A stretch of 64,000 nt of DNA from Streptomyces sp. IMTB 2501. Its GTDB lineage: Bacteria > Actinomycetota > Actinomycetes > Streptomycetales > Streptomycetaceae. The position numbers were made by a program, and so were the translations under genes. Below are positions 1-8,056 of the stretch, one piece after another. Numbering within the stretch: position 1 is the first letter of the stretch; each line of letters begins with the position of its first letter. The notes below the pieces were generated by a model. It made no database searches. It saw nothing but the letters and a program-made list of their open reading frames with translations, and was not told where the DNA came from. Location: the NCBI RefSeq assembly GCF_001953885.1, contig NZ_MQUS01000008.1:269053-333052 (forward strand). The letters run 5' to 3'.

Positions 1-330
1 GGTGTACCGGCCGTCGAGGGACTCCTGGAACTCCTGGTACTCGCCTTCGGAGTAGACGGCGCCCCAGCGGTCCCCGCTGCGGCTCACGGCCCGCTCGGCG
101 GCCTCCATCGGGGACTTGCCGTCGGCCATCGCCTCGGCGGCGGCCTTCTGGACGTCCTCGTGCCGGGTGGCCGTGGGCGCCGGGCCGACGGCGGCCTTCC
201 GCGCGGTGGCGTCGGGCTCCGGGAAGGAGCCGGTCGCGGCGCCGGTGACCAGGACTCCGGCGAAGACCAATGTCAGGGCGGCCCCGCGGCGAGTGCGGCG
301 GGGCTGAGAGAACCGGTCTCGGCCTGACAT
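1..330 (-). CDS. S41-family carboxyl-terminal processing peptidase, N-terminal part (cut by window edge)
   Basis: Only about 110 N-terminal residues are in the window; the rest lies beyond base 1. The protein begins MSGRDRFSQPRRTRRGAALT, with a basic start and one hydrophobic segment (about residues 18-34), fitting a membrane-anchored or exported protein. A helical stretch follows, ending SRSGDRWGAVYSEGEYQEF, which I recognise as the region before the PDZ domain of actinobacterial CtpA-type proteases that sit downstream of ftsEX. The catalytic Ser/Lys part is not visible. It follows ftsX on the same strand after about 67 bp, so co-transcription with ftsEX is likely. The family call rests on context and a remembered N-terminus, not on catalytic motifs. 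Confidence 0.72.
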   Translation of the reverse strand, partial: MSGRDRFSQPRRTRRGAALTLVFAGVLVTGAATGSFPEPDATARKAAVGPAPTATRHEDVQKAAAEAMADGKSPMEAAERAVSRSGDRWGAVYSEGEYQEFQESLDGRYT

Positions 331-397
331 GGCCGTGAGTCTAGGACAAGGCGAAGGGCCGTACGGCCGGATGTCCGTACGGCCCTCTTGGTATGCG

Positions 398-1315
398 TCA
401 CACCTTCAGGTACTTGCGCAGCGCGAAGAATGCCGCCAGCGACGGCATCAGCACGCTCGTGGCGAGGATCAGCGGCAGCTTGGTCAACACCGCGTTCCAG
501 CCCACGAAGTTGATGAGCGTGAGGTGGTGGGAGAGGTCCATGCCGTGGTCGATGGTGAAGTACCGGCCGACCACCAGGGCCACGCAGGCGAGCCCGCCGC
601 CGATGAGTCCGGCGACCGCGGCCTCGGCGATGAACGGCGCCTGGATGTAGAAGCCCGAGGCACCGACCAGGCGCATGATCCCGGTCTCGCGCCGACGGCT
701 GAACGCCGAGACGCGCACGGTGTTGATGATCAGCAGCAGGGCGACGATCAGCATCATCGCCATCACGCCGAGCGCGCCCCGGTTCATCAGATTCAGCAGT
801 GTGAAGAGGTTGTCCAGGATGCCCTTCTGGTCCTGCACGGACTGCACACCGGCGCGCCCGTTGAAGGCCGACGCGATGACCTGGTACTTCTGCGGGTCCT
901 TGAGTTTGATCCGGTACGACTCCTGCATCTGGTCCGGCGTCAGCGAGCTGGCCAGCGGAGAGTTGCCGAACTGCTCCTTGTAGTGCTTGTACGCCTCGTC
1001 CTGCGACTCGTAGGACACCTTCTCCACGACCGGCATCGCGCGCAGGTCGTGCAGGATCTGGTTCTTCTGGTCCTGGGTGACCGCGCCCTTGGCGCAGTTG
1101 ACGTCCGAGTCGGCGTCGTGCTTGTTGCACAGGAAGATCGAGACGTTGACCTTGTCGTACCAGTAGCCCTTCATGGTGCTCACCTGGTCGCTCATCAGCA
1201 GCGAGCCGCCGAAGAGGGCCAGGGACAGGGCGACGGAGACGATGACGGCGAAGGTCATCGTCAGATTGCGGCGGAGACCGACACCGATCTCCGACAGGAC
1301 GAACTGGGCGCGCAT
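398..1315 (-). CDS. ftsX: Cell-division ABC transporter permease FtsX
   Basis: The 305-residue protein begins MRAQFVLSEIGVGLRRNLTM, the usual actinobacterial FtsX start. It has one membrane helix near residues 20-42, a large extracytoplasmic domain (about 45-175, with two Cys in the CNKHDADSDVNC segment), and a C-terminal block of three helices, giving the four-helix FtsX topology. FtsX is not a transporter in the usual sense: with FtsE it couples ATP hydrolysis to activation of wall hydrolases at the septum. It lies 34 bp downstream of ftsE on the same strand and is followed by a peptidase gene. The length is normal for the family. Confidence 0.96.
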   Translation of the reverse strand: MRAQFVLSEIGVGLRRNLTMTFAVIVSVALSLALFGGSLLMSDQVSTMKGYWYDKVNVSIFLCNKHDADSDVNCAKGAVTQDQKNQILHDLRAMPVVEKVSYESQDEAYKHYKEQFGNSPLASSLTPDQMQESYRIKLKDPQKYQVIASAFNGRAGVQSVQDQKGILDNLFTLLNLMNRGALGVMAMMLIVALLLIINTVRVSAFSRRRETGIMRLVGASGFYIQAPFIAEAAVAGLIGGGLACVALVVGRYFTIDHGMDLSHHLTLINFVGWNAVLTKLPLILATSVLMPSLAAFFALRKYLKV

Positions 1316-1349
1316 GGCGTCTGGTCGAGCCTTTCCGTCGTGAACTTGC

Positions 1350-2039
1350 TTAGTGCTGGTAGCCGTAGACGCCGCGGGCCTGGTCGCGGACGAGGCGGCC
1401 CTTCTCCAGCTCGATGACGCGCTTGCGCATCTGGTCCACGATGTTCTGATCGTGTGTCGCCATGATGACGGTGGTGCCCGTCCGGTTGATCCGGTCGAGC
1501 AGCTTCATGATGCCGACGGAGGTCTGCGGGTCGAGGTTGCCGGTGGGCTCGTCGGCGATGAGCAGCTTGGGCCGGTTGACGAAGGCCCGCGCGATGGCCA
1601 CGCGCTGCTGCTCACCACCGGACAGCTCGCCGGGCATCCGCTCCTCCTTGCCGCCGAGCCCGACGAGGTCGAGCACCTGCGGCACGGACTTGCGGATCTC
1701 GCCGCGGGACTTGCCGATGACCTCCTGGGCGAAGGCCACGTTCTCCGCGACGGTCTTGTTCGGCAGGAGCCGGAAGTCCTGGAACACCGTCCCCAGCTGG
1801 CGGCGCATCTGGGGCACCTTCCAGTTGGAGAGGCGTGCGAGGTCCTTGCCCAGCACGTGCACCTGTCCGTGGCTGCACCGCTCCTCGCGGAGGATGAGCC
1901 GCAGGAAGGTGGACTTTCCGGAGCCGGAGGACCCCACGAGGAAGACGAACTCGCCCTTGTCCACCTCCAGGGAGACATCCCTGAGTGCGGGGCGGGTCTG
2001 CTTGGGGTAGACCTTGGAGACGTTGTCGAATCGGATCAC
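1350..2039 (-). CDS. ftsE: Cell-division ATP-binding protein FtsE
   Basis: I take the GTG giving (M)IRFDNVSKVYPKQTRPALRD as the start, for 229 residues, the standard length; longer in-frame starts would add an unrelated basic tail. Motifs in order: Walker A GSSGSGKST (Lys about 42), Q-loop in VFQDFRLL, signature LSGGEQQ (about 139), Walker B LLIADEP (about 160), and the switch His in MATHD. FtsE is the cytoplasmic ATPase partner of FtsX, acting at the division ring. It is the first gene of the visible minus-strand ftsE-ftsX-peptidase operon and is divergent from the small zinc-ribbon gene. Confidence 0.96.
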   Translation of the reverse strand: MIRFDNVSKVYPKQTRPALRDVSLEVDKGEFVFLVGSSGSGKSTFLRLILREERCSHGQVHVLGKDLARLSNWKVPQMRRQLGTVFQDFRLLPNKTVAENVAFAQEVIGKSRGEIRKSVPQVLDLVGLGGKEERMPGELSGGEQQRVAIARAFVNRPKLLIADEPTGNLDPQTSVGIMKLLDRINRTGTTVIMATHDQNIVDQMRKRVIELEKGRLVRDQARGVYGYQH

Positions 2040-2212
2040 GGATGCACCACGGGTCGCCGGGGGTAGATGAGCGTGACCATACGCGAACCGGGTGTGCAAG
2101 TGCAGTCGCAGGTCGAGGTTGGGGCAGGCTTGTCGTTTTTGTACCTGCTCCTGATGTCGCCCCGCTCTCCGGAGGCCCGCGCGGGGCTTGCGCGAACCTG
2201 GCACAGTGGAGG

Positions 2213-2239
2213 GGGAACGTTCTCGTTCCTGTGAGCGTT
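2213..2239 (+). promoter_or_regulatory. Sigma-R-like promoter (GGGAAC-N18-GTT) overlapping a 16-bp palindrome
   Basis: GGGAAC lies at 2213-2218 and GTT at 2237-2239, exactly 18 nt apart. This matches the remembered Streptomyces sigma-R (thiol-stress) promoter pattern GGGAAY-N18-GTT. It would put a transcript start about 30 nt before the ATG at 2275. The same bases contain a perfect palindrome, GGAACGTTCTCGTTCC at 2214-2229 (6-bp arms), which could instead be an operator. Confidence 0.55.
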
Positions 2240-2274
2240 GTACGAGTTATGGCCGGAGCAAGGAGGGCGACCGC

Positions 2275-2466
2275 ATGACGTACGACCGGTTGGTGTGCGC
2301 GAACTGCGCGGCGCCCGTGAGCGAGGGCCGGTGCCCGGTGTGCCGTGCCAACCGCGAGCGACTGCAGCAAGAGGGTTTTCTGGGCGGGGTGAACCCGATG
2401 GCGCTGATCGCGCTGCTGGCGGTGCTGATCGCCGCGGTGGCGCTGCTGGCGCACCAGACCGCGTAA
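2275..2466 (+). CDS. Small membrane protein with N-terminal double-CxxC zinc ribbon
   Basis: The 63-residue protein starts at an ATG preceded by a strong AAGGAGG site. Residues 8-23 carry CANCAAPVSEGRCPVC, two CxxC knuckles forming a rubredoxin-like zinc ribbon. Residues 42-60 are one hydrophobic helix reaching almost to the C-terminus, so the ribbon is probably tethered at the membrane, most likely on the cytoplasmic face. I know of similar small proteins next to ftsE in Streptomyces but of no assigned function. Four cysteines downstream of a sigma-R-like promoter suggest a redox- or zinc-responsive role; that is inference. It stands alone, followed by a terminator. Confidence 0.82.
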   Translation: MTYDRLVCANCAAPVSEGRCPVCRANRERLQQEGFLGGVNPMALIALLAVLIAAVALLAHQTA

Positions 2467-2489
2467 GAAGAGCCCCCAGAAACCCGTCA

Positions 2490-2516
2490 GGGCCCGGAGC
2501 GCCAAGCTCCGGGCCC
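2490..2516. terminator. Rho-independent-type hairpin between converging genes
   Basis: Perfect 11-bp arms, GGGCCCGGAGC at 2490-2500 and GCTCCGGGCCC at 2506-2516, with a 5-nt loop, then a short TT. It lies between the zinc-ribbon gene (+) and the LAETG protein gene (-), so it can serve both. Confidence 0.85.
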
Positions 2517-2560
2517 TTCGGTTTGCACATCAGGCGCGCTGCGTGACCGTACGGCTACGC

Positions 2561-3529
2561 TCAGGCGGCCGCGCCGCCCCGGCCGTTCACCAGCCGCGGC
2601 AGGACACGGAAGCCGATGCCGCCGGCGATCATCGTCGCGGCACCGATCACCAGGAACATGGTCTCGCCGGCACCGGTCTCGGCGAGCTGCTTGCCGTGAC
2701 CCTGGCTCTTGTTGTCGGAGCCCGTGTCGGTGAGGGCCGAGGAGCCCTGGTCCTGGGTGGCGTTGTTGTTGCCGCCCTGAGGGGTGTCGTTGTTGCCACC
2801 GGTGCTGGAGGAGCCACCGGTGCTGCTCGAACCACCGGTGCTGCTCGAACCACCGGTGCTGCTGGAGCCGCCGGTCGTGCTGGAGCCACCGGTGCTGCTC
2901 GAACCACCGGTCGTGCTGGAGCCGCCAGTGCTGGAGCCGCCAGTGGTGGAACCGCCAGTGGTGGAACCGCCGGTGGTAGAACCGCCGGTGGTAGAACCGC
3001 CGGTGGTAGAACCGCCAGTGGTGGAGCCGCCAGTGGTGGAGCCGCCGGTAGAGGCATCGCCACCGGTACCGTTACCGCCGCCGGTGTTGCCGTTGTCACC
3101 ACCGTTGCCGTTGCCGCCACCGGTGTTGCCATTGTCACCGCCGGTCGTGCCGCCGCCGATGACACCGCCAATGGTGACGTCACCGGAGGTGGAGGCGTCA
3201 CCGCCCGTGGTGCCGGTGCCACCGGTGGTGCCGGTACCGCCAGTGGTGCTGGTACCGCCGGTGGTGGTACCGCCGGTGGAAGCGTCGCCACCGGTGGTGG
3301 AGCCGCCGGTGCCGTTGGTGCCGCCGTCGGTGGTGCAGATGGCGATCGGGCAGCCGCCGTCGGTGCCGCCGTCGTCCCCGGCGTTCGTGTGCACGCCCAG
3401 GTTGATCGGGCCGGCCTGGACATCGATGCCCGCGGCGGAGGCCGCGCCGGCGGCGGTCAGTGACGCACCGGCCGCGATCACGGTGCCCGCGGCTATCCGC
3501 GCGACCCGGATCCGCGTCTTCTTCGTCAT
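2561..3529 (-). CDS. Ser/Thr/Gly-repeat cell-wall-anchored protein with LAETG sorting signal
   Basis: This 322-residue exported protein has a signal peptide at about residues 1-33 (MTKKTRIRVARIAAG, cleavage near ASA-AG). A short unique region (about 34-70) with two Cys in GGCPIAICTT follows. Residues about 71-260 are low-complexity repeats of the GSTTG/GSSSTG type. The C-terminus is a sorting signal: LAETG, a hydrophobic helix and a basic tail ending RLVNGRGGAAA. LAETG is the LAxTG form used by actinobacterial class E sortases, as in long chaplins, but no chaplin domain is present. No sortase gene lies in the window. The repeat stalk probably carries the N-terminal region through the wall; the function is unknown. 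Confidence 0.85.
   Translation of the reverse strand: MTKKTRIRVARIAAGTVIAAGASLTAAGAASAAGIDVQAGPINLGVHTNAGDDGGTDGGCPIAICTTDGGTNGTGGSTTGGDASTGGTTTGGTSTTGGTGTTGGTGTTGGDASTSGDVTIGGVIGGGTTGGDNGNTGGGNGNGGDNGNTGGGNGTGGDASTGGSTTGGSTTGGSTTGGSTTGGSTTGGSTTGGSTTGGSSTGGSSTTGGSSSTGGSSTTGGSSSTGGSSSTGGSSSTGGSSSTGGNNDTPQGGNNNATQDQGSSALTDTGSDNKSQGHGKQLAETGAGETMFLVIGAATMIAGGIGFRVLPRLVNGRGGAAA
2800..3060 (-). repeat. Tandem 12-15-bp coding repeats in the LAETG protein
   Basis: On the plus strand the region reads as many copies of (G)GTGGTAGAACCGCC and related GTGCTGCTCGAACCACC units, encoding GSTTG/GSSSTG blocks. The five consecutive GTGGTGGAACCGCC-like copies at about 2940-3020 are nearly identical. Such arrays are prone to copy-number change by slippage, so protein length may differ between strains. 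Confidence 0.85.
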
Positions 3530-3787
3530 ATGGTTGCTACCCCCAGTAGCTGTTCGTCAATGAGGCGGCGTGGGGCGTTGCCGTGATCGACGGGAGGCAG
3601 CCGGTGACGAAGTCCGCGTCAACTCATTCCCCCGGTTCACATGCGCCCCTTTAAGTACGCATGCCGCGTGTCACCCTTCCGATTTTTCAAAGCAACGTCA
3701 AGGCCGTTGCGGGCGCATTGTCCCTTGAGTGATCGTTTGGGGTGAGTTGAAGCCTGTGAGTGTGATGTAAAACCCAGACAAAAGACA
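3530..3787. other. Non-coding region upstream of the LAETG gene
   Basis: This is the leader and promoter region of the minus-strand LAETG gene. It is less GC-rich than its surroundings around 3640-3780. No convincing reading frame was found, and I could not assign a specific sigma-factor promoter. Confidence 0.6.
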
Positions 3788-3812
3788 AACTGCCGCCTCT
3801 CGGGCGGCAGTT
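3788..3812 (-). terminator. Terminator after prfB
   Basis: Arms AACTGCCGCC (3788-3797) and GGCGGCAGTT (3803-3812) form a perfect 10-bp stem with a 5-nt loop, 15 bp past the prfB stop. On the minus strand it is followed by a short TTTGTCTTTTGTC tract. Confidence 0.85.
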
Positions 3813-3827
3813 GTCATGTCGACAAAG

Positions 3828-4934
3828 TTACTTCTCCTGCTGCTTGCGCCAGCGAATACCGGCCTCCAGGAAGCCGTCGATCTCGCCGTTGAACACGGCC
3901 TCGGGGTTGCCGACCTCGAACTCGGTGCGCAGGTCCTTCACCATCTGGTACGGGTGCAGCACGTACGAACGCATCTGGTTGCCCCAGGAGTTGCCGCCGT
4001 CGCCCTTGAGGGCGTCCATCTTGGCCTGCTCCTCCTGCCGGCGGCGCTCCAGCAGCTTGGCCTGGAGGACGTTCATGGCCGTGGCCTTGTTCTGGATCTG
4101 CGAGCGCTCGTTCTGGCAGGAGACCACGATGCCGGTCGGGAGGTGCGTGATGCGGACCGCGGAGTCGGTCGTGTTGACGCCCTGGCCCCCGGGGCCGGAG
4201 GACCGGTAGACGTCGATGCGCAGGTCGGACTCGTCGATCTCGACGTGGTCGGACTGCTCGACGACCGGGAGCACCTCGACACCCGCGAAGGAGGTCTGAC
4301 GGCGGCCCTGGTTGTCGAAGGGCGAGATCCGCACGAGACGGTGCGTGCCCTGCTCGACGGACAGGGTGCCGTAGGCGTACGGCGCCTGGACGGAGAAGGT
4401 GGTCGACTTGATGCCGGCCTCTTCGGCGTACGACGTCTCGATGAGCTCGGTCTTGTAGCCGCGCTGCTCGGCCCAGCGCAGGTACATGCGCTGCAGCTTC
4501 TCGGCGAAGTCGGCGGCGTCGACGCCACCGGCCTCGGCGCGGATGTTGACCAGCGCCTCACGGGAGTCGTACTCGCCGGACAGAAGGGTGCGGACCTCCA
4601 TCTCGTCCAGCGACTTCCGCACCGCGGCCAGCTCGGACTCGGCCTCGGCGCGGGTGTCCGGGTCGTCCTCCTCCTCGGCCATCTCGAAGAGGACGGCGAG
4701 ATCGTCGATCCGGCCGCGCAGCGCCTCCGCCTTCCTGACCTCGGCCTGGAGGTGGGAGAGCTTGCTGGTGATCTTCTGCGCCTCGTCCGGGTTGTCCCAG
4801 AGGGACGGCGCGGCCGCCTGCTCCTCGAGCACGGCGATGTCTGCCCTCAACGTGTCGAGGTCCAGGACGGCCTCGATCGACTCCATGGTCGAGGAGAGGG
4901 ACTTCAGCTCTTCGGATACATCGACGACTGCCAC
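3828..4934 (-). CDS. prfB: Peptide chain release factor 2
   Basis: RF2 recognises UGA/UAA and triggers peptide release. The GTG at 4934 gives (M)AVVDVSEELKSLSSTMESI and 368 residues, the usual actinobacterial length. The stop-codon recognition tripeptide SPF is near residue 203 and the catalytic GGQ loop (SSGPGGQGVNTTDSA) near 249, followed by the expected basic helix. The reading frame is continuous from the start: the programmed +1 frameshift that autoregulates E. coli prfB is absent, as is usual in actinobacteria. The gene follows pkaB by about 60 bp on the same strand and ends in its own terminator. Confidence 0.97.
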   Translation of the reverse strand: MAVVDVSEELKSLSSTMESIEAVLDLDTLRADIAVLEEQAAAPSLWDNPDEAQKITSKLSHLQAEVRKAEALRGRIDDLAVLFEMAEEEDDPDTRAEAESELAAVRKSLDEMEVRTLLSGEYDSREALVNIRAEAGGVDAADFAEKLQRMYLRWAEQRGYKTELIETSYAEEAGIKSTTFSVQAPYAYGTLSVEQGTHRLVRISPFDNQGRRQTSFAGVEVLPVVEQSDHVEIDESDLRIDVYRSSGPGGQGVNTTDSAVRITHLPTGIVVSCQNERSQIQNKATAMNVLQAKLLERRRQEEQAKMDALKGDGGNSWGNQMRSYVLHPYQMVKDLRTEFEVGNPEAVFNGEIDGFLEAGIRWRKQQEK

Positions 4935-4995
4935 GCCTTCAAGCGTAACGGCTGTGGCAACCGACCTGGGCCGTGCTGCACCGCGGAGGGTGCCC

Positions 4996-6222
4996 TCAGG
5001 GGGTCGATGTGCTGTGGGTGTCCTGCGCCGGGCCGCCGTCGCCACCGGAAGAGGCCAGGTACGCGCCGACGCCCACGACGGCCGCCACGGCCAGCCCGGC
5101 CACGCCCAGCGTGATCCGGCGCCGTCGTACCGTCGCCCGATGCTTGGCCGAGCCCGGCCGTGGCGCGCCTGCGGTCCGGGGAGCGCGGGCCGTCCCGTGC
5201 GCACCGCCCGCCAGCTCGTCCGCCCCGGGCACCCGCATCGACGTGTGCGTGTCCCGGTTGGAGTCCGGCTTGGCTCCGGGGACGAGGGACACCGCGCCCC
5301 GCCGGCGTACCGGCTCGCCCGTCGGCGCGTCCGCCGGCCCGGACTCCTCGGCCTCCTCCTCGGAGAGGTCCGGCTCGTCCACGTCCAGCGGCGGCATCCC
5401 GGCCAGCGTCGGCAGCTGCTCGCGCAGCCGCGCCGCCAGCTCCGAGGCGCGCAGCCGGGACGCGGGCGCCTTGGCCAGGCACTGCACGAGCAGCTGCCAC
5501 AGCTCCTCGGGGATGCCGGGGAGGGGGACGACCGTCTCCGTGACGTGCCGTCGTAGCACCGCTCCCGGGTGCCCGCCGCCGAAGGGGGTGAAGCCGGCCA
5601 GCAGCTCGTACAGCACCGTCGCGAGGGCGTAGATGTCCACGGAGGCCCGCGGTGGCAGGCCCTCGACGATCTCGGGGGCCAGGTAGTCCGGCGTGCCGAT
5701 GATCTTCGTGGCGCGGGTCCGCTTCGGTGAGTCGATCAGCTTGGCGACGCCGAAGTCGGTGAGCAGGGCGGGGTGGGCGCCGCCGGGGCCGAGCGGGCCC
5801 TGCATGTCGAGGAGGACGTTCTCGGGCTTGACGTCCCGGTGGACGACCCCGGCCGCGTGGGCCGCCGCCAGCGCGTCGGCGATGTCGGCGACGATCGCCA
5901 CGGCCGCCTCGGGGGCGAGCCGCCGCTCGCGCTCCAGACGGGTCCGCAGATCGGTGCCGCGCACCAGGTCCATGACCAGGGCCAGGTCGTTGCCGTCGAC
6001 GACCAGATCGCGCACGGTGACAATGTGCGGGTGCTCCAGGCCGAGCAGCGCGGTGCGCTCCTGGACGAAGCGTCCGACGAGCTCCTCGTCGGAGGCGAGG
6101 TCCTCACGCAGCAGCTTGACGGCGACGGGGCCCTCGGGTCCCTCGCCCAGCCACACCGTGCCGGCGCTGCCCCGCCCCAGGATCTGGTTCGCGGTGTACC
6201 GGCTGCCGATCTTCCGTGCCAA
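4996..6222 (-). CDS. pkaB: Membrane-anchored Hanks-type Ser/Thr protein kinase, PkaB-like
   Basis: I choose the TTG at 6222, which has a GTAGGAG site just upstream and gives (M)ARKIGSRYTANQILGRGSAG and 408 residues. Kinase motifs in order: glycine loop LGRGSAGTVWLG (about 14-25), VAVKLL Lys, HRDVKPENVLL catalytic loop, DFGVAK, and GTPDYLAPE activation segment. A Pro/Glu/Arg-rich linker follows, then one membrane helix near residues 365-385 and a roughly 20-residue outer tail with no PASTA repeats. It lies about 157 bp downstream of pkaA, a pairing I recall from S. coelicolor pkaA/pkaB; the symbol rests on that pairing and on length. Confidence 0.87.
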   Translation of the reverse strand: MARKIGSRYTANQILGRGSAGTVWLGEGPEGPVAVKLLREDLASDEELVGRFVQERTALLGLEHPHIVTVRDLVVDGNDLALVMDLVRGTDLRTRLERERRLAPEAAVAIVADIADALAAAHAAGVVHRDVKPENVLLDMQGPLGPGGAHPALLTDFGVAKLIDSPKRTRATKIIGTPDYLAPEIVEGLPPRASVDIYALATVLYELLAGFTPFGGGHPGAVLRRHVTETVVPLPGIPEELWQLLVQCLAKAPASRLRASELAARLREQLPTLAGMPPLDVDEPDLSEEEAEESGPADAPTGEPVRRRGAVSLVPGAKPDSNRDTHTSMRVPGADELAGGAHGTARAPRTAGAPRPGSAKHRATVRRRRITLGVAGLAVAAVVGVGAYLASSGGDGGPAQDTHSTSTP

Positions 6223-6379
6223 GACTGCTCCTACAGACGCGCGTTGTCGCGTGGTGCCGAATAAAACTACGCGTCCGACGAGCCAACCTTCACCGCAGCG
6301 GCGGAAATCACCCGCCAGATGTCGACAAATCCGCAAACTCGCGGTCAGTTACCGCGAGTACGCGCCGTTCGGTGGCCGT

Positions 6380-8056
6380 TCAGTTGCCGCTGCCCGAGGA
6401 GCCGCCCAGATCCTTGATCCACTTGCTCGTCTGGTTGACCCAGTGGGTCACCTCGTGCCAGTAGCTCCGGCCCTGGCCGACCCAGGTGTGCAGCGGGGTC
6501 AGCTCCCAGATCAGCCAGCTCGCCACGACCAGGATGACGATCGTGAACAGACAGCCCTTCAGGCAGCCGAGCCCCGGGATCTTCATGGGGTTGGCGCTGC
6601 GCTGCCGCGGCGCGCGGGGCTCCCGGGCGGGCCGCTGCGGCTCCGGGGCGGGCGGCGCGTACCGCTGCGGCTGCTGCGGGGCGTACTGCTGGGGCTGCTG
6701 CGGCGCATAGCCGTACCCCTGCTGGTATCCCTGCTGCCCGCCGCGCGGCTGCGGCTGCCGGGGGCGGCCCTGCGGGGCCTGGCGCGGCTGCTGGCCGGGC
6801 CGGGCGACCTGCCGCTGCGGCCGGTGGCGCAGCGGATCGTCGTCCGGGGACAGGAACTGCTGGACCTGCGTCTGCTCATTGCGGTCGCGTGCGGCGCGCA
6901 GCTGGGTCTGCCAGGGGTGCGGCTGCTCGGGCTGCTGCCCCTGCGGACCGGTGTTCGGCAGCACCGCCGTCGGGTCCGCCGCGCCCGTGTTCGGCAGTAC
7001 GGCGGTGGGGTCGGCGGCGCCGGGGCCGCCGGTGTGCGGCAGGAAACTGGTCGCGGCGTTCGGGTCGTACGACCCCTGCGGCGCGTTCGTCGGCAGCACC
7101 TGGGTGGGGTCGGCGGCACCGGGCACACCCGGGACGGCGGTCGGGGCCGGGTCGGGGGCGAGCAGCGCGCCGATGCCCTCGGCGGCGGCGATCTGCGCGG
7201 CGTTCGCGTGCACACCGATGCCCTCGGAGACGACCCGCAGGCCGCGCGCGAGGTTCTCGGCGCTCGGCCGTTCCTCCGGGTTCTTGCGCAGGCAGCGTTC
7301 TATGACCGTCCACAGCGGGTCCGGGACGGTGGAGGGGCGGCGCGGCTCGGCGCTCAGGTGCTGGTGCAGGACCTCCAGGGCCGTGCTGCCCGAGAACGGC
7401 GGGCGGCCGGTGACCAGCTCGTACAGCAGGATGCCGGCGCCGTAGATGTCCACGGCGGAGGTCTGCGGGCGGCCCTCGGCGGACTCCGGTGCCACGTACG
7501 CGGGCGTGCCGACGAACTCCTGGGTGCGGGTCAGGCCCGGGGAGTCGGCGAGGCGGGCGATGCCGAAGTCGGTCAGCATCGGGTGCATCTGGCCGTCGTT
7601 CTGCGCCAGCAGCACGTTGGCGGGCTTCAGGTCGCGGTGGACGACGCCGTCGGCATGGCTCGCGGCGAGCGCGTCGGCGACCTGTGCGGTCATCAGCGCG
7701 GCGGCCACCGGCGTGAAGGGGCCGCTCTCACGCAGGTAGCGGTGCAGGTCGGGGCCGTCGACGAGGTCCATGACCAGCGCCAGCAGATCGCCCTCGACGA
7801 CCAGGTCGCGGACCCGGACGATGTTCGGGTGGGTCAGGCGGAGCAGGACGGAACGTTCGCGCAGGAAGCGCATCACGATGTCCGGGTCGCTCGCCAGCTC
7901 CTCCTTGAGGACCTTGATCGCGACCGTCTCACCGGGCTGCCCGGGTACGGCCGCCTCGGCGCCCGCGGTCTCGCGCTGGCGGGCACGCCAGACGGTGCCT
8001 GTGGCGCCGCGTCCGAGCGGCTCCTCAAGCAGGTACTTGCTGCCGACTGGCCGCAC
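6380..8056 (-). CDS. pkaA: Membrane-anchored Hanks-type Ser/Thr protein kinase, PkaA-like
   Basis: The 558-residue protein starts at GTG giving (M)RPVGSKYLLEEPLGRGATG. Kinase motifs: glycine loop LGRGATGTVW, VAIKVLKEE, HRDLKPANVLL, DFGIARL, GTPAYVAPE. An unusually long linker (about 290-500) contains repeated ADPTAVLPNTG/ADPTQVLPTN segments rich in Thr-Pro contexts and then a Gln/Pro-rich stretch (QQGYQQGYGYAPQQPQQYAPQ). A single membrane helix (CLFTIVILVVASWLIW) and a short outer tail with several Trp end the protein. The Thr-rich linker is a plausible autophosphorylation platform for FHA partners, and an FHA gene is divergent from it. Symbol by resemblance and pairing with pkaB. Confidence 0.87.
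   Translation of the reverse strand: MRPVGSKYLLEEPLGRGATGTVWRARQRETAGAEAAVPGQPGETVAIKVLKEELASDPDIVMRFLRERSVLLRLTHPNIVRVRDLVVEGDLLALVMDLVDGPDLHRYLRESGPFTPVAAALMTAQVADALAASHADGVVHRDLKPANVLLAQNDGQMHPMLTDFGIARLADSPGLTRTQEFVGTPAYVAPESAEGRPQTSAVDIYGAGILLYELVTGRPPFSGSTALEVLHQHLSAEPRRPSTVPDPLWTVIERCLRKNPEERPSAENLARGLRVVSEGIGVHANAAQIAAAEGIGALLAPDPAPTAVPGVPGAADPTQVLPTNAPQGSYDPNAATSFLPHTGGPGAADPTAVLPNTGAADPTAVLPNTGPQGQQPEQPHPWQTQLRAARDRNEQTQVQQFLSPDDDPLRHRPQRQVARPGQQPRQAPQGRPRQPQPRGGQQGYQQGYGYAPQQPQQYAPQQPQRYAPPAPEPQRPAREPRAPRQRSANPMKIPGLGCLKGCLFTIVILVVASWLIWELTPLHTWVGQGRSYWHEVTHWVNQTSKWIKDLGGSSGSGN

Noticed and set aside
2214..2229. SOS (LexA) box at GGAACGTTCTCGTTCC
   Set aside because: The actinobacterial SOS box is GAAC-N4-GTTC; here the GAAC and GTTC halves are six bases apart.
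2784..3563. Long plus-strand open frame rich in Pro-Pro-Val repeats, opposite the LAETG gene
   Set aside because: It is the antisense reading of the Gly/Ser/Thr repeats. The minus-strand frame has a signal peptide and sorting signal, while this one has no features.
3816..5114. Plus-strand 432-codon open frame across prfB
   Set aside because: Antisense shadow of prfB, whose protein is unmistakable; high GC creates long open frames on the opposite strand.
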